DNA from: Ceratothoa steindachneri
Taxonomy: Eukaryota > Arthropoda > Malacostraca > Isopoda > Cymothoidae
Length of the DNA: 64,000 bases
Direction: 5' to 3'
Assembly: GCA_963969495.1 (NCBI GenBank)
Contig: OZ018321.1
Coordinates: 190,844,985 to 190,908,984 of the forward strand
This document shows, piece by piece, positions 1 through 11,349 of the stretch. Position 1 is the first letter of the stretch; every line of letters begins with the position of its first letter. The notes beneath the pieces were generated by a model. That model was given only the letters and a program-made list of their open reading frames with translations, did not search any database and was not told the origin of the DNA. A program made the position numbers and the translations under genes.

Positions 1-199
1 CAATAGCCGTTTGACATCACACACAATGAACAGAATATATACAACAATTATAAACAAACTAATATTGAAGAGCAACCACTATACAAGGCAACTTCTAAAG
101 GTATTCATTCCTAATACTTAAATATCAATACTGGACCATTATAAACATTAAGTAAAACTAAGTGTTATCTTTAAGTTTTTTAGTATTCCTACCAGTCAT

Positions 200-1460
200 T
201 TAACAATTTAGGGTTAACATTATATTAAATTTGATTTTCCTCACTTCCTTAATTCTTTTAAAAAATAAGGAATTATTGTAAAGAAGACTATATATGGAGT
301 GATAAGATATCTTTCTTAAATATCCAGAAATTAATTGTATCACGAGATCACTCTCATACAATGTTTTTTTGTGACATATACAACACAATAGTGGAGAAAG
401 CTTCTGGTATGTGACAGCATACCGGCAAACTATCGCGCCATCTGATTCTGATTCCTCAGGATGTTCGAAGTATTTGGCCCTTGAACATCTATCTGGCGAC
501 CCTTGCCACTTATAGCCAATGAAGCAGGGAACTTGCTTTCTGGCGCCAAAACAGTTTCTGGAGCAACCTTTTTTTGCATCCACATGACACTGTCTGGCCA
601 AGTCCTGTGGCCACGATGGTTAAGTCATAGAAACTGGTACAAGCATTTTATCTTCGAGGGCCCAACCTTTAGTCTTCAATATTTGGATAGTTAGGCTTAG
701 CTACATGTGCTGTTTTGTCGATGATAGTAGCACACATGTCGCGCCTCAGATGCAACATGAAGACATTTTCAGTAGGCGGCAACAATTTCAGCAAAGTTGC
801 CTCGTTCGTGAGGAATTTTTTAGCCCTGGCATCTGACAATGACATTCGTGGTATAGCATTACTTTTTGCATAAGTCGTAATCATAAGATCTCGAGCTTGG
901 TTGATCAAGTCATCCGTAATATTAAACTGCCCATTTTCGCTAAATGCTTCAAGCGCACTGGTGTTGACCTCGGTCGACGCAGTAAACCATCTTTCTTGCT
1001 GGTGAAGTAAGGGTGATTTGTAGTATCCTTTCCACTAAAACTATGTAGAAATGGCAGCAATTTGCATTGTGATGGCTGAAGGGATTTTGCAATTTCATGA
1101 ATTGGCAAATAACGCAAATAACGCAATGGCCCAGTTCTGACCCAGACATCATCAAGCTGTGTCATGAGTGTTGATGCATAATAATAGATGCATAGAGTTA
1201 TGACAGCAGTGCCATTGCCAGTGGCCATTCAGCTGCATCCTTTTTCACAGAAAAGATGGTGTGGAGAATGATTCTAGTGTCCCCTTCTTACTGTGTTGAT
1301 TCAAGCTCATGAACGTTGGACACAGTTCCTCCTGTTAGAACAACTGACTTGGACATTTCTTGAAAGCCACCACCAATGTAGAGGGATCTTGATCCCATGA
1401 ATAAACTTTCCGTTTCTACATCACTCAAATAATTGGACATTTAGATCAGAAGTTGAAATT
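200..1460 (-). pseudogene. C-terminal half of decayed multi-copy PIN-like/Cys-rich protein
   Basis: Minus-strand pieces in three frames give, in order, a segment with EGDTRIILH, the segment LPFLHSFSGKDTTNHPYF, then LPPTENVFMLHLRR, then a Cys-rich tail with KKGCSRNC and GSPDRCSR. From memory, this order (an E-x-DTR acidic block, a SG.DTT box, an LPPT..A..H block and a final Cys cluster) is typical of a large family of uncharacterised proteins found in many copies in invertebrate genomes. I read the fold as PIN/FEN1-like by inference. The usual GCDTT box is here GKDTT, and several expected Cys of the tail are replaced. Frames break at about 670, 905 and 1155. The N-terminal half lies at 3505-5316 beyond an insertion. 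The C-terminal frame runs on to a stop at 200, beyond the recognisable Cys cluster (about 430). Confidence 0.6.
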
Positions 1461-1469
1461 TGTTCTGAT

Positions 1470-1571
1470 TGCTTGGAAAGAGCTCTCTTGGGTCTGGAGC
1501 ATTATACTGGCTCCAAGGCCAGTTTAAGGAGCTGCAAGGCCCGTAGCACAAGAAACAGCCGGGCTCCCACC

Positions 1572-1576
<5 letters not shown>
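1470..1576 (+). repeat. Dispersed repeat family A, ends in (TA)n
   Basis: About 60 bp just before the TA array closely match the reverse complement of 51461-51525. Both copies share the blocks AAGGAGCTGC and CGTAGCACAAG, then a G/C-rich stretch, then run directly into (TA)n. Two copies in opposite orientation with the same end next to TA repeats suggest a retroposon 3' end whose tail is, or lands in, (TA)n. No coding capacity was recognised. Confidence 0.6.

Positions 1577-1631
<55 letters not shown>
1577..1631. repeat. (TA)n array 1
   Basis: Uninterrupted TA dinucleotides. Family A ends on the left side and the Tc1 terminal repeat begins on the right side. Tc1 elements insert at TA, so the array is a plausible target. 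Confidence 0.95.
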
Positions 1632-1634
<3 letters not shown>

Positions 1635-2552
1635 CTGGTCATAAGTATAGGACCAGCTTAAAAACTGTAAAAATAGACATTTCGCACCTTCCGATAATAA
1701 TAAGGTTCCATTGAAGCTTCGATATACTAAACGCTAAATTGTAGCTGAGACAAACAAAGGTAGTTGGTAGTTTAAACAAATTAAAGAGAAAAGACAGCTT
1801 ACTCAAATGAGCTGCTCAACAGTTGATCAAAAGTTTAAGAGCACAGCGCATAATAGTCTAAATTTGCGCAAATTCTAGGATTCTATGTCATTTATTGTTT
1901 GGAGCTCACGGTGTTAAGACTTCATTATTTGAACGTGGTCGGATCGTTGAACTACACAAGCAAGGCCTGTCGCAGCGTGATATCGCTGCCGAGATTGGAC
2001 GCAGTAAAACAGTGATTTGCAATTTTCTGAAGGATCCGGAGGGCAATGGAACAACGAAGTTAAGAGGTAGACCCCCAAAATTACACCAGCACTAGGTAGG
2101 AGGATCAATAGGGATGTCTACAAAAATGGATATCAGTTCATGACAGTGGATGCCCTTCGTGAATCCATCTTCACCACCTCGAGTAATGTTTCCCCGTCGC
2201 TTTTAGAAACCCTCGTATCAGGCATTCTACGTCGAATTCTTTAGGTTATCAACAAGAATGGTAGAGCCACTCACTAATAAGTACTTATTATGAAGGTTTA
2301 ATTCTGTTTTGAAGTTTTTTTATGTTTTGGGAGTATTGGTCTTAACTTTTTGATCAGCTGTTGAGCAGCTCATTTGAGTAAACTGTCTTTTCTCTTTAAT
2401 TTGTTTAAACTAAACTTTGTTTGATTCAGCTACAATTTAGCTTTTAGTATATCGAAACTTCACCTAGAACCTTATAAGAAAGACTCTGAAGGTGCGAAAT
2501 GTCCATTTTTATAGTTTTTCAACTGGTCCTATTCTTATGATCAGGACTGTAT
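1630..2552 (+). mobile_element. Tc1-like element with long terminal inverted repeats, internally deleted
   Basis: Terminal inverted repeats of roughly 220 bp at about 1632-1853 and 2326-2550. The outer ends read TTCTGGTCATAAG and the complement of CTTATGATCAGGACTG, flanked by TA. Inner landmarks repeated on both sides include GAGCTGCTCAAC and AAAGAGAAAAGACAG. Long repeats of this kind are typical of IR/DR-type Tc1 elements. Inside lies only a partial transposase, so this copy is non-autonomous. It sits against a (TA)n array and inside the insertion that splits the PIN-like gene. Confidence 0.85.
1895..2270 (+). pseudogene. Tc1 transposase remnant (HTH fused to C-terminus)
   Basis: The first 60 residues form the Tc1 paired-type helix-turn-helix: ERGRIVELHKQGLSQRDIA, then IGRSKTVICNFLKDP and the GRPPK hook. 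After a stop near 2093 the reading resumes with NVSPSLLETLVSGILRRIL and VINKNGRATH, which matches the usual Tc1 C-terminus around the (M)PRR..AVI..KGG..KY block. The whole DDE catalytic centre is missing, so about 200 codons were deleted between the two parts. Such a protein could bind terminal repeats at most. Confidence 0.75.
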
Positions 2553-2878
2553 ATATTGTATCTCACGCCCACCCACCCCCATTTTACTTTGTAGAGAGGA
2601 GAAAATTATCTGAGGAATTTAAAAGAACTGCTCGTATGGCGGAAAGGACTCAACTGAAAAATAGAGTTTTATTTTGTACACTTTTTATTCCTTTTTAAAG
2701 AACCACACCGTGTACTACTATAACAATGCGAGACTTATTATACTATGTAGTATACTCTAGGGAACTTTTCTATATTTTCTTATATATAGTAATATCATAT
2801 ATAATAATCAGGCAATGCCTTCGCTACTAAGATTAAAATTTAAAATCTAAAAAAAAAGCAGCCATGGTTAAATTTTTA
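2553..2878. other. AT-rich interval, nothing recognised
   Basis: This lies between the Tc1 right end and the minisatellite. It contains only short AT-rich sequence and spurious frames. Confidence 0.5.
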
Positions 2879-3200
2879 TAAATTTTCTGAACTTCTCCAA
2901 TTATGATTATTTTAAGAAAGAACTCTAAACTAAATCTTCCCCCGCCTTTCAAAATATCACGTTGCTAAAATATAGTTATAGAAGAAGATATATAAAAATA
3001 AATTTTCTGAACTTCTCCAATTATAATAATTTTAAAAAGGAACCCTAAACTAAATTTCCCCCCTTTCAAAATATCACGTTGCTAAAATATTGTTATAGAA
3101 AAAGATATATAAAAATAAATTTTCTGAACTTCACCATTTGTAATTTTGGGGGTTTTAAAAATTCACAAAATTTCGATACTTATATTTATTTCTGAACTTC
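2879..3200. repeat. Minisatellite, period about 117-120 bp, 2.5 copies
   Basis: The phrase AAATTTTCTGAACTTC recurs at about 2879, 2999 and 3116, and more loosely near 3190. Between repeats, CAAAATATCACGTTGC and GATATATAAAAATAAA recur in the same order. The last copy is degenerate. Confidence 0.85.
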
Positions 3201-3331
3201 ACTATTTTGATTTTTGATATTATAAAATAATTATTAAAAATAACTGATAAAAAAACAAGTCATAACTAAATTAAGATGAAATTATTATTCAAATACTCAA
3301 AAAAATCCCCTTCTTAAATTATAGAGTTAGT

Positions 3332-3504
3332 GATGATGATGATGATATAAAAATCAGGAAAATAAGTAATTATTTTGTCTCGGCCTTCTGTGCCTAATGA
3401 CAAAAACTTAATTATTACTATTTTTTTTTACATCCCCGCGGGCGCCCCGGAAGCGCGGGGTCCGTAGCACGTGTTACATGTGCTACTAGGTTAAACCAGC
3501 ACTG
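3332..3504 (-). mobile_element. Short retroposon (SINE-like) with trinucleotide tail, copy 1
   Basis: Read on the minus strand it starts CAGTGCTGGTTTAACC and shows CTAGTAGCACATG, a G/C-rich core ending near GGGGATGTAAA, then AATAATTAAGTTTTTG. It ends in (ATC)n/(ATT)n-type trinucleotides. The same sequence in the same order occurs at 50823-50992 on the plus strand. The trinucleotide tail resembles the TTA tail of the L2 LINE at 37991, which suggests L2-driven mobilisation (inference). It abuts the coding sequence of the PIN-like gene and is the right edge of that gene's insertion. Confidence 0.7.
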
Positions 3505-5316
3505 ACTGGCTCCCCACTTCATACAGCTTTCGAACTCTGTTTCCAGTGCGTTTCGAACGGGTTGCATCATTCGTACTAGGGGTCCAGTATCGGTCACAGC
3601 AAAAGTGAATGGACCTTGCACCATGTGGAACACTATAGAGAATTTGGTTTTATAGTCCGTTTGCATAATGTGCAAAACTTTCATCTTTGTCGAGTGGGAA
3701 GCGACGAATAAGACCCATTGCATCAATGATAACCGATGGTAGCTCTTCTACACTTGATACATTTGTCTCATCTTTGATGAGGTTCGATTTGGATCATAAT
3801 GATCTCATCGTAGCATCGCTTTCAGACAATGCTGGTGGCATTGGGCTACATTCATAATCACTTAGACAATGTCTGATATCCACTTTGCCACCCCTGCAGC
3901 TATTTGGATGATACGAAGCAACGCAGCCATTTCGTCCCTTTTTGTGTTTTTTGAGGTTTTGTTGGCTCGTTCTTTGTTTGGCTGTGAAATGCATTTAGTT
4001 TAACGGTACTTGTTTTTGCATGATCTTTTCCAAGAGGTTTTCTAGTTCCTTCAAAGTTAGTAAGTCTTTGCACCGTGTTTGGTCGCACAAGTGATACTCA
4101 GTGCCAACACTAAGTAGGTGACAACACCACATACATTCTGTAGAATTTGTTGTGCTATAATCAGAATTTCTCTTTCGTATTGTGGAGAACACTCTGAAAT
4201 TTCCAGGATCTGCCATTTGTGTTTTGTCTGTGAGGAGATAATTCAGGAAATTATAGTAATTATCTGATATGAGCTTTGAAGCGGCCTCTGTTGAGATTTC
4301 TGTCACGTGCCCATCTTTATGATTTTTCTTGCATTGTTCAGCGTCATTTCATAGGTTTTTGTCATTTCTTTCCTTATCGATGGCATCAGCTAAAGCTATA
4401 TTAGATGCACAACAGAGCCAGCGCCATAACTTTGATCTAGCACTGTGACTCGATTACCAAAATCTTGTTGCAACCGCCATTTTAATGTGTTGTATTTATA
4501 TTTCTCGAAACTTCGAACACCTAAACTGGCCAAGATAACTCTGTATCGACCACTCAATGACTGAATGAGAAAAGCCTGTTTTTCAACAAACAGTTTGGTT
4601 TCTAGTTCTTAGGATACCAATTCAAATGCTGAATCATATAGATTTAGCCTTTCCGTTTAACTGGTTGGGACTGTTGTAGCTTTGAAAGTATTCATACATG
4701 GTGAGTGGTAACATCTATCATTGGCTATCATATCATGACCTGCAATAACCAGTCTCTGGAGAATGTCATCTCGTTTCACTTGTCTACCATGATTGATTAT
4801 TGCCTCTTGACTGTTGTCGGTAGTAACTTTATAATCTGGTCTTTTACCACGGAACCATTTCTTACCACATATCACACACCATTCCTTAGCATGATAGATC
4901 TCAGTTGTTGATCTAGTGGCATGACTTGGAGTAAATTCTTCAGGGACGCTGGGTGTTGGTGGTCTAGGAGAACCACCTTGCTTATGTTGTGCACAACTCA
5001 AAAACCCTTTTTCGTTTAAGTACTGATTCCTGCATTTTTCATGCCATTTGGGAACATTCTATAACAACCAATCTGTAACTTTCATCGCATTCTCCAAGCG
5101 AATTGCTGTAACATCTTTCCTGAGTGCGATTGCATTTTTCAGTTTTTCAACAGTGGTTAGTTGTACCTTGTATAATCTTAAGCTTTTGGGTGAGGCTTTA
5201 CAAAGTATACAAATGTCATAATTAGTTGTTTCTTCATCAGCCTTTTGTCTTTTCTTAACGCACTGCAAAGAAACTAATTCATCATATGTTCTTTTACTGG
5301 AGGTCATTTTCTTCAT
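3505..5316 (-). pseudogene. N-terminal half of decayed multi-copy PIN-like/Cys-rich protein
   Basis: The start is set at the Met at 5316 (MKKMTSSKRTYDEL). A first Cys pair, CILCKASP, follows. A second zinc-like module has WCVICGKKWF and later AGHDMIANDRCYHSPC; the pattern C-x2-C ... D-x-I-A-x-D-x-x-YH-x2-C is typical of the N-terminus of this family. The core segment at 3500-3780 reads PSVIIDAMGLIRRFP and later DRYWTP. This corresponds to the family block with (I)D-G/A-M and FDRY, which I take as the nuclease-like core. There are at least five frame breaks (near 5058, 4640, 4310, 3990, 3730). The frame stops at the SINE-like insertion and resumes left of 1460. Confidence 0.6.
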
Positions 5317-5840
5317 GATCTGAAATAAAAATCAAAAACAAACCTTTAAAATCATGCCAATGCTGTTCCTGAACATCCAAAAACTAATAATTTAATAAAA
5401 ATTAATAAGAATTAACAAATCACACACAATTAAAATATTTGTTTCTTGCAATAATTTAGCCTAAAAATACCCAATATACCTAATATATTATAAACGGTTG
5501 CCTATACAGTATACAGTATCTAAATGCATTTCAATTAATTCTACAACCCCTCAAACACCAGAATTAACATAATTACACTTTCACATCCGATCAATATTGA
5601 CCAAGATACGGGGATTTAGAAGGAGCGGAGGCCGTCTTGGAAGCCATTTTTGAATAGTCAGAATTGAGCAGCCGGTTCGCAAGGTTGTGAACCTGGAGGT
5701 GATAGCTGAGGGTCTAAGGAATCCAACCATACCCCACAACCTTTTACACTAGCCCGTGTCAGGTGGAGTCTAATATTGCCCCTCCCCCCACCACCAGGTA
5801 TTTATACAGATATCTTTACCAAGGCTGCATGTTAGACTTG
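5317..5840. other. AT-rich interval
   Basis: This lies between the start of the PIN-like gene and the mariner remnant. A more G/C-rich part at 5620-5780 has no recognised match. It may hold the gene's upstream region, but no promoter element stands out. Confidence 0.4.
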
Positions 5841-5844
5841 AACG

Positions 5845-6760
5845 ATTGTATTATTCATTTTATTTAATGAACTTGCCGTCGGCCTCAATCACGACATCAA
5901 GGCAGCGTCAGAACGAGTTGCCAGCCTTCTCCACGGTTCTCCTATTTAACTGTGTACAAACTGTGGGGATCCTGGATCTATGCTCCACCATGCTGGTGCA
6001 AGAGTACTTGAAGTACTTGATGGTAAGCCAGATATTAGGAGTGATGTGGTCAAATAAATTATCTGTCAGCCAAGACTGGGTCCTCCTGCTTGTGTGGCAG
6101 ATTTAAGAGTCCTACTGCCATACGTACAGCTTTGCATCGACTAACTAACTCCTGGATCCAGGGATACACCAACTCCTCCAGGCACTTGATGTAGCCTTCC
6201 GCCATGTATTTGAGGCCTACCGGGAAGATGAACCGGCAGATAACTTGGCTCTCAATACTGATCACCCCAAACATCAAGATGTGGGGCGGGAACTTGGTCT
6301 TCATAACACTCGGTACATTTTAAGGGGCAAAGAAAGATAGCGGTTGTTTTGCGAACTCACAACCTGGTTCTGGCAGGATTTTTCTCATCTAAGAAGAACC
6401 AAAGGATGCCAGACTTGAGGGGATGCTTCAGTTTGCTCACAAGTTTCTTCTGCGTGTCCTTCACCTTCTGCGACAGAATCTGGCCCTTTCTCATCTCGGT
6501 TTAGTAGTAGCAGATTTCCTCATGCACTAACTGCCTGATGAGATACTCTGACACTCCCTTGTCCCTGGCTATGGACCTCGTTTACTTGCTGAGGTCGTAG
6601 CCAATGATGGCTTGGATCTCTACGACAAATTTGGAGATGTATTTTCATATTGGAATGCTCAGAGTGAGCCAGACTCAACCAACTCTCTTCTAATCTTCTG
6701 CACTGTCCACAAATTGATATTCAAGCACTCGGAGATCTTCTCATCGGAGCCTTAGAAAAG
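5845..6760 (-). pseudogene. mariner-family transposase pseudogene
   Basis: Minus-strand order matches a mariner transposase. The N-terminal HTH segment GSDEKISECLNINLWTVQ is at about 6700-6755. KMRKGQILSQKV is near 6480, then LVSKLKHPLKSGILWFF and the metal-binding-type DEKN near 6380. The best block lies at 6059-6304: MKTKFPPHILMFGVI, then AEGYIKCLEELVYPWI. The C-terminal part (5845-6060) is frame-shifted but still gives a VIEA-type ending. There are many stops and shifts. The element joins the 3' end of the CR1 LINE at about 6780, so one inserted beside the other. Terminal repeats were not found. Confidence 0.75.
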
Positions 6761-6789
6761 CAGGAATCTGCAAAAAAAACAATTAATAT

Positions 6790-9720
6790 CCTCTATGAAG
6801 CAGCTCCTGTTCCCATCACCCAGTTCAGTGACACCTAGCGTTCCCATTCATGAATCTATCCAATTTATTCTTAAAACTCAGCAGGGAGGACGCTTATATC
6901 AAATGACTAGTGAGCCTATTCCATTCATCTAACACTCGATTTATAAACCAATTTCTACCAATCTCTCTTTTAAACCTCAAATTCAGCTTAAATCAATTAT
7001 TACGAGTCATATCTTCTCAGTAAAAAGAACCTATGTCTTCCCTATTATAGCCTTTTACCCACTTGAAGACTTCATTCAAGTCCCTTCGAACCCTTCTCCT
7101 TTGTAACTTATGTAGATTTAGTGTCCTCAGCCTTCCACCATAAGGTTAGCTCCTCAACCCATGAATCATCTTAGTCATCCTTATTTGTACAAACTCAAGC
7201 AAACCAATATCCACCCTATAATATGGTAACCAAAATTGCACCGCATAGTCAAGATGAGGCATAACTAATACCAGGTAGAGTTTCAGAATAACATTGGTAC
7301 TCTAATTACTTACAATCCTTCCAATAAATCCCAATGCCCTAATAGCTCTATTCTTAGCACTTATGCAATGCTTTCTAAGCCATAAGTCTGAACTTACAAA
7401 GATACCAAGTTTCTTTCGCATTCTGACCGTCCTAAAACGCTCATATTCAATTGATAATTCGACATTTGATTATACATATTCAAAGTGCACTACATTTGCC
7501 TATCTTAAATTCCATTTTCAATTTCTTCGCCCATTGGGACAGTACAGTCAATTCATCTTGTAATATCTCAGCATCAGATTCAAACATAATCCTACCTACC
7601 TAACTTAGTATCATCGGCAAACTTGCTCAGGTGGCCAATTACACCTATGTATCTCGATATCATTAATTAAAATTAAGGAGAAAAACGGTCCCAACACCGA
7701 CGCCTAATGAACCCTACTGGTAACATTTCCCAACTCAAATTCAATCCCAAATTTAATAAGTCTTTGTTGTCTGTTTCTAAACCACAGCGGAATCCACCTA
7801 AAAATCCTTATATTGATCCCATCCGATTTAAATTTATTCAAAAATCGTAAGTATGGCACCCTGTTGAAAGCCTTACTAAAATCTAAATAGACAATATCAT
7901 AATCCTCATCTCTATTGCCAGCATCATACAACTTTCGATAAAAACATAGTAGATTAGTCAAAGACGATTTGCCCTAAAGTAAAGCAACGTTGAGATTCCT
8001 ATTCAACTTATGAATATCTAAGTGATCCCTAATAGATTTTGCTATTATAGATTCCATCATTTTCCCTACCACTGATGTCAAACTCACTGGCCGGTAATTG
8101 GATATAATAGTTTTACCCCCTTTCTTAAATGCAAGTATCCCATTAGCTTTCTTGCATGCTGTTGATAGAATGCTAGTGTCTCAAAATTTTAGAAATAGGC
8201 TGTCTAGGAGTCACTTAACATACCTTTACATTCCTTCAAAATCCCAGCAAAAATCTCATCAGGGCCAAGTGCTTTACTAGATTTAATTCTATTTATTTTG
8301 AGACTATCTTCTTTGTAATTAAAATATCCTCTAATTTCCTTTTCTCTTTACCCCCGAATACCAAGGTCCCTTCAGGTACAATTAGATTATCCTTGAGTGT
8401 AAATACTAAAAGAAAATACTTATTTAACATCCTAGCTATTGCATCACTATCACTTACTAACTCTCCACCTGTTGCGTTAAGTAGGCTTATTTTATCTCGG
8501 CCTAGTTCTGTATAATTGAAAGAAACCTTTGCGATCTTCCTTTGCTTTATTTGTAACTTCAATTTCATAATTTCTTTTTGTTAACTCAATTAACTTTTTA
8601 ATGTCCCAAGTGAGCTCAATGTATCTCTCTCGTTATTGACACTAGCCGTTTTTTTTATTTTCATATAAATGCCCCTTTTTAAGTTTTAATGCTGATATAA
8701 TGTCTAAACTTACTTAACATCCATTTAGGGTTGACGGCCTTGACTCAAGTTTCACTTTATGGAATATTCATATTCTTCCCGGCAATTAAGTGTTTAATCA
8801 TTATCTCATATTTTTGATCTAAACTATTCATCTCCTGAATGCTATCTACTTACTCTCTTTACTAATCTCATTGACATTACATATCCTGAGCTGACCTTAC
8901 TCTCTAGTCCACAAGCAACCGTCTCCAGATACCTCCTCGCACCACTATAATCTGCGTTTTTAAAGTCTGCGATTTTAACCTTAATTATTCTATTCAGAAC
9001 TCCGTTCCATTTTAAATTTATTCTAATTTCACAATAGTAGCTATTTCCCAAATTTCCCCCAATCTCTGTATCGCTAATGCCTTCTTCCTTTTAGTTAAAC
9101 CAAACCCAATATATTGTCACCCAGGTGGGTTGGTTTACAACCTATCTAAGAAATTTATCCTGAACCATATAAAAAAAATCCTCAATCTCCTAATCACCTA
9201 AACGAGGTTCGCAGTCTATATTTATTAGTTAAAATCACCTATTATACACATATTTTTACTTCTACATGCACGTTCTATCTTCTTCCACAGAGCATACGAA
9301 GCTCCTTTACTAAGATTTGGTACTCTATATAATAATTCCCTGACAAATTTATCTTTTCCCTTCTTAATATCTGCCAATAATGACTGCGTTAATATATGTT
9401 TTAGTTGTAGTGTTTTCCCAACACTGGCGATTATCCCTAATATAAATAATAACCCCTCCTCCTTTCCGTCTGCTTCGATCTCGATGAAACATTATAACCA
9501 TCAATCTGGACCTCCGGTATGTAGTTCCTCTCTGATAAATCAGGCCCCGACTCTATTATCGCAATAACATCAAAATTTTCTACACTCACTATCCCTCTTA
9601 ACAAATCCATCTTATTCCGTATGCTCCTACAATTTGTGTAGTATATTTTCCATGTATTGTTCTTTATGGTATTATCATTACTACACTCTACTTTCCTAGT
9701 CTTCTTCTTCTTCCCCCGCC
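6790..9720 (-). pseudogene. CR1-type LINE ORF2 (endonuclease and reverse transcriptase), decayed
   Basis: Read from 9720 downward: traces of the APE endonuclease (MDLLRGIVSVENFDVIAI, then SGPDLSERNY) near 9500-9630. A linker follows with ISLLNATGGELVSDSDAI and LNKYFLLVFT (8293-8568). RT palm motif A is DYDIVYLDFSKAFNRVP at about 7860-7900. The GVPQGSVLGP box is damaged (ASVLGPFF remains), but FADD is intact at 7610-7621. The C-terminal thumb ends near 6850 with FINRVLDEWNRL and NKLDRFMNGNAR. Frameshifts and stops are numerous. With ORF1 at 9985-10860 this is one nearly full-length element of about 4.5 kb. A (TA)n array sits at the ORF1/ORF2 junction. Confidence 0.85.
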
Positions 9721-9770
9721 TGTTGCTCTCTAAATATATCTGAAAGCCCTCATCCTACTTATCTGGACAG

Positions 9771-9772
<2 letters not shown>

Positions 9773-9856
<84 letters not shown>
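9773..9856. repeat. (TA)n array 2
   Basis: About 84 bp of TA located between ORF1 and ORF2 of the CR1 LINE. Here the array lies inside an element rather than at its end. Confidence 0.95.
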
Positions 9857-9857
<1 letters not shown>

Positions 9858-9984
9858 CCCTCAAGACAGTCTTTTCACAGCTTCCGAGCCGTCATACCCT
9901 CGTAATCACTTAAGTTGCAAGACTCAAGTGCAACCAATCCATTACACACAAATCCTGATTTCCCCCCAAAAAATCACTCCATGT

Positions 9985-10860
9985 ATCAAAAAAAAACTAG
10001 TCCCATACTATCACATAATACTTTCATTCTTTCATTTATCCCAACTCCGCGCGACATTAATTCACTGCCTACTCTAAGCCTAGGTAAAATTCCAGACACT
10101 ATACACTTCCTACTACAATCCCGAAACTTTCCTAACAAATCCCTATAACTAGATACTGGTACCTCCGATCTAGTTTTTCCTATGTCATTCACTCCCACAT
10201 GTAAAACGAAAAATCCATCCTTTTCAGCTACATCTTTTATCCTTTCAATTCTCTCACTCACATCAGCTACATGTAACAAACCCTCATCTTCCTCTTGCAC
10301 TCACATACATAAAAAAGTCCTGTCTAAATACCTAACATCTGCATCATCCACCACAAACACTTCATTTCTTTCACATCCGCATATAACCGCAACTTCTACT
10401 AGGTCCCCAAAGACACTGAACCCTTTGCTACAATTAATAGGCGCAAACCTGACTCTGTACTATCTCTACTATCCCCACATCCTTAAAACCAGCATCCCTA
10501 CTTCTGTCTGGAACATGAGATAGCTCCCTAGTTACCTCTTTCCTTCCTCCCTTTACCAGCCTACACTCGCTATTATCTCCACTAGGCCTACCCCTAGCTA
10601 ATGTAAATAGGCTAACCTTACGATACCCAGAACTCCACTTGGGCCTACTGCTGAGATCCCTCCTAAGCTCTTCCAACATAGCTATTCGTTCCAAACCCTG
10701 CGCTCTTCCCTTCTCTAACTCCATTACACACTCATGCAGCCCACATACAACACAACCAGTCCCTACTCCTCTCATTCCACATCCACCACAAACACCCCAA
10801 GATTCACGTTCACTTTCACTCTTATGCTCACCTTCAGTCATCCACCTTCCTCTCAACTTA
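9985..10860 (-). pseudogene. CR1-type LINE ORF1: Cys-rich segment plus SGNH esterase-like domain
   Basis: Two frames cover ORF1. The upstream one (10434-10856) starts MRGRWMTEGEH and carries CGGCGMRGVGTGCVVC followed by GLHEC, a PHD/RING-like Cys arrangement, then a coiled-coil-like LERIAMLEELRRDL. The second (9986-10300) holds VLHVGVNDIGKTRSE and CIVSGILPRLRVGSE. The GxND block is the SGNH-hydrolase block III of CR1 ORF1 proteins, where the domain is thought to help RNP or membrane association. The catalytic Ser block is not clear. ORF1 is broken around 10300-10430. It precedes ORF2 in the same orientation. Confidence 0.75.
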
Positions 10861-11340
10861 TTGCATCAGCCGTCTTTACTTAATTAATATTTTTTTAAAA
10901 GTCTTTGAGTTAAATGAAAAAAAAAAGAATAAAGAGACTCGCGAAAGTGGAAGAGCAGCATACTTATTAACACTTTAAAGAGCTGAAAAGAACACTCACT
11001 ATGTGAATTAACTTAGGTATCTCGCAAGGCAACTGCTGATCCTGGAAAATGCGCAAGATCACAACCAAACAACAGAAAACACACTGCTATATTCCCAACA
11101 GAAAACATTTAGTAAACCCAAATGCAATATTCGCACAAATAGAATACCTCACAGACAAATCAAACTAGCACTTTAAAATTATTATGAATATCAAATCGTA
11201 CAGAGCTTCTTCAAATGCAACGTTATGAGAGAAAGCCAGTTAGCAAGGTAGTCAGATGGTGCACAACTGAGTCTACTACGATAGGGAGAAGAGAGAACCG
11301 ACTCCAGAATCACGCATGTGTGGAATTCAGAGATGCAAAT
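10861..11340 (-). other. Probable 5' untranslated region of the CR1 LINE
   Basis: Non-coding sequence upstream of ORF1 on the minus strand, with no similarity to the next LINE scrap, which begins near 11350. Assignment to the CR1 element is by position only. Confidence 0.4.
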
Positions 11341-11349
11341 GGCGACAAA

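Noticed and set aside
10182..10887. Plus-strand frames opposite CR1 ORF1
   Set aside because: They are complements of the conserved minus-strand ORF1; Ser/Pro-rich composition results from the antisense reading.
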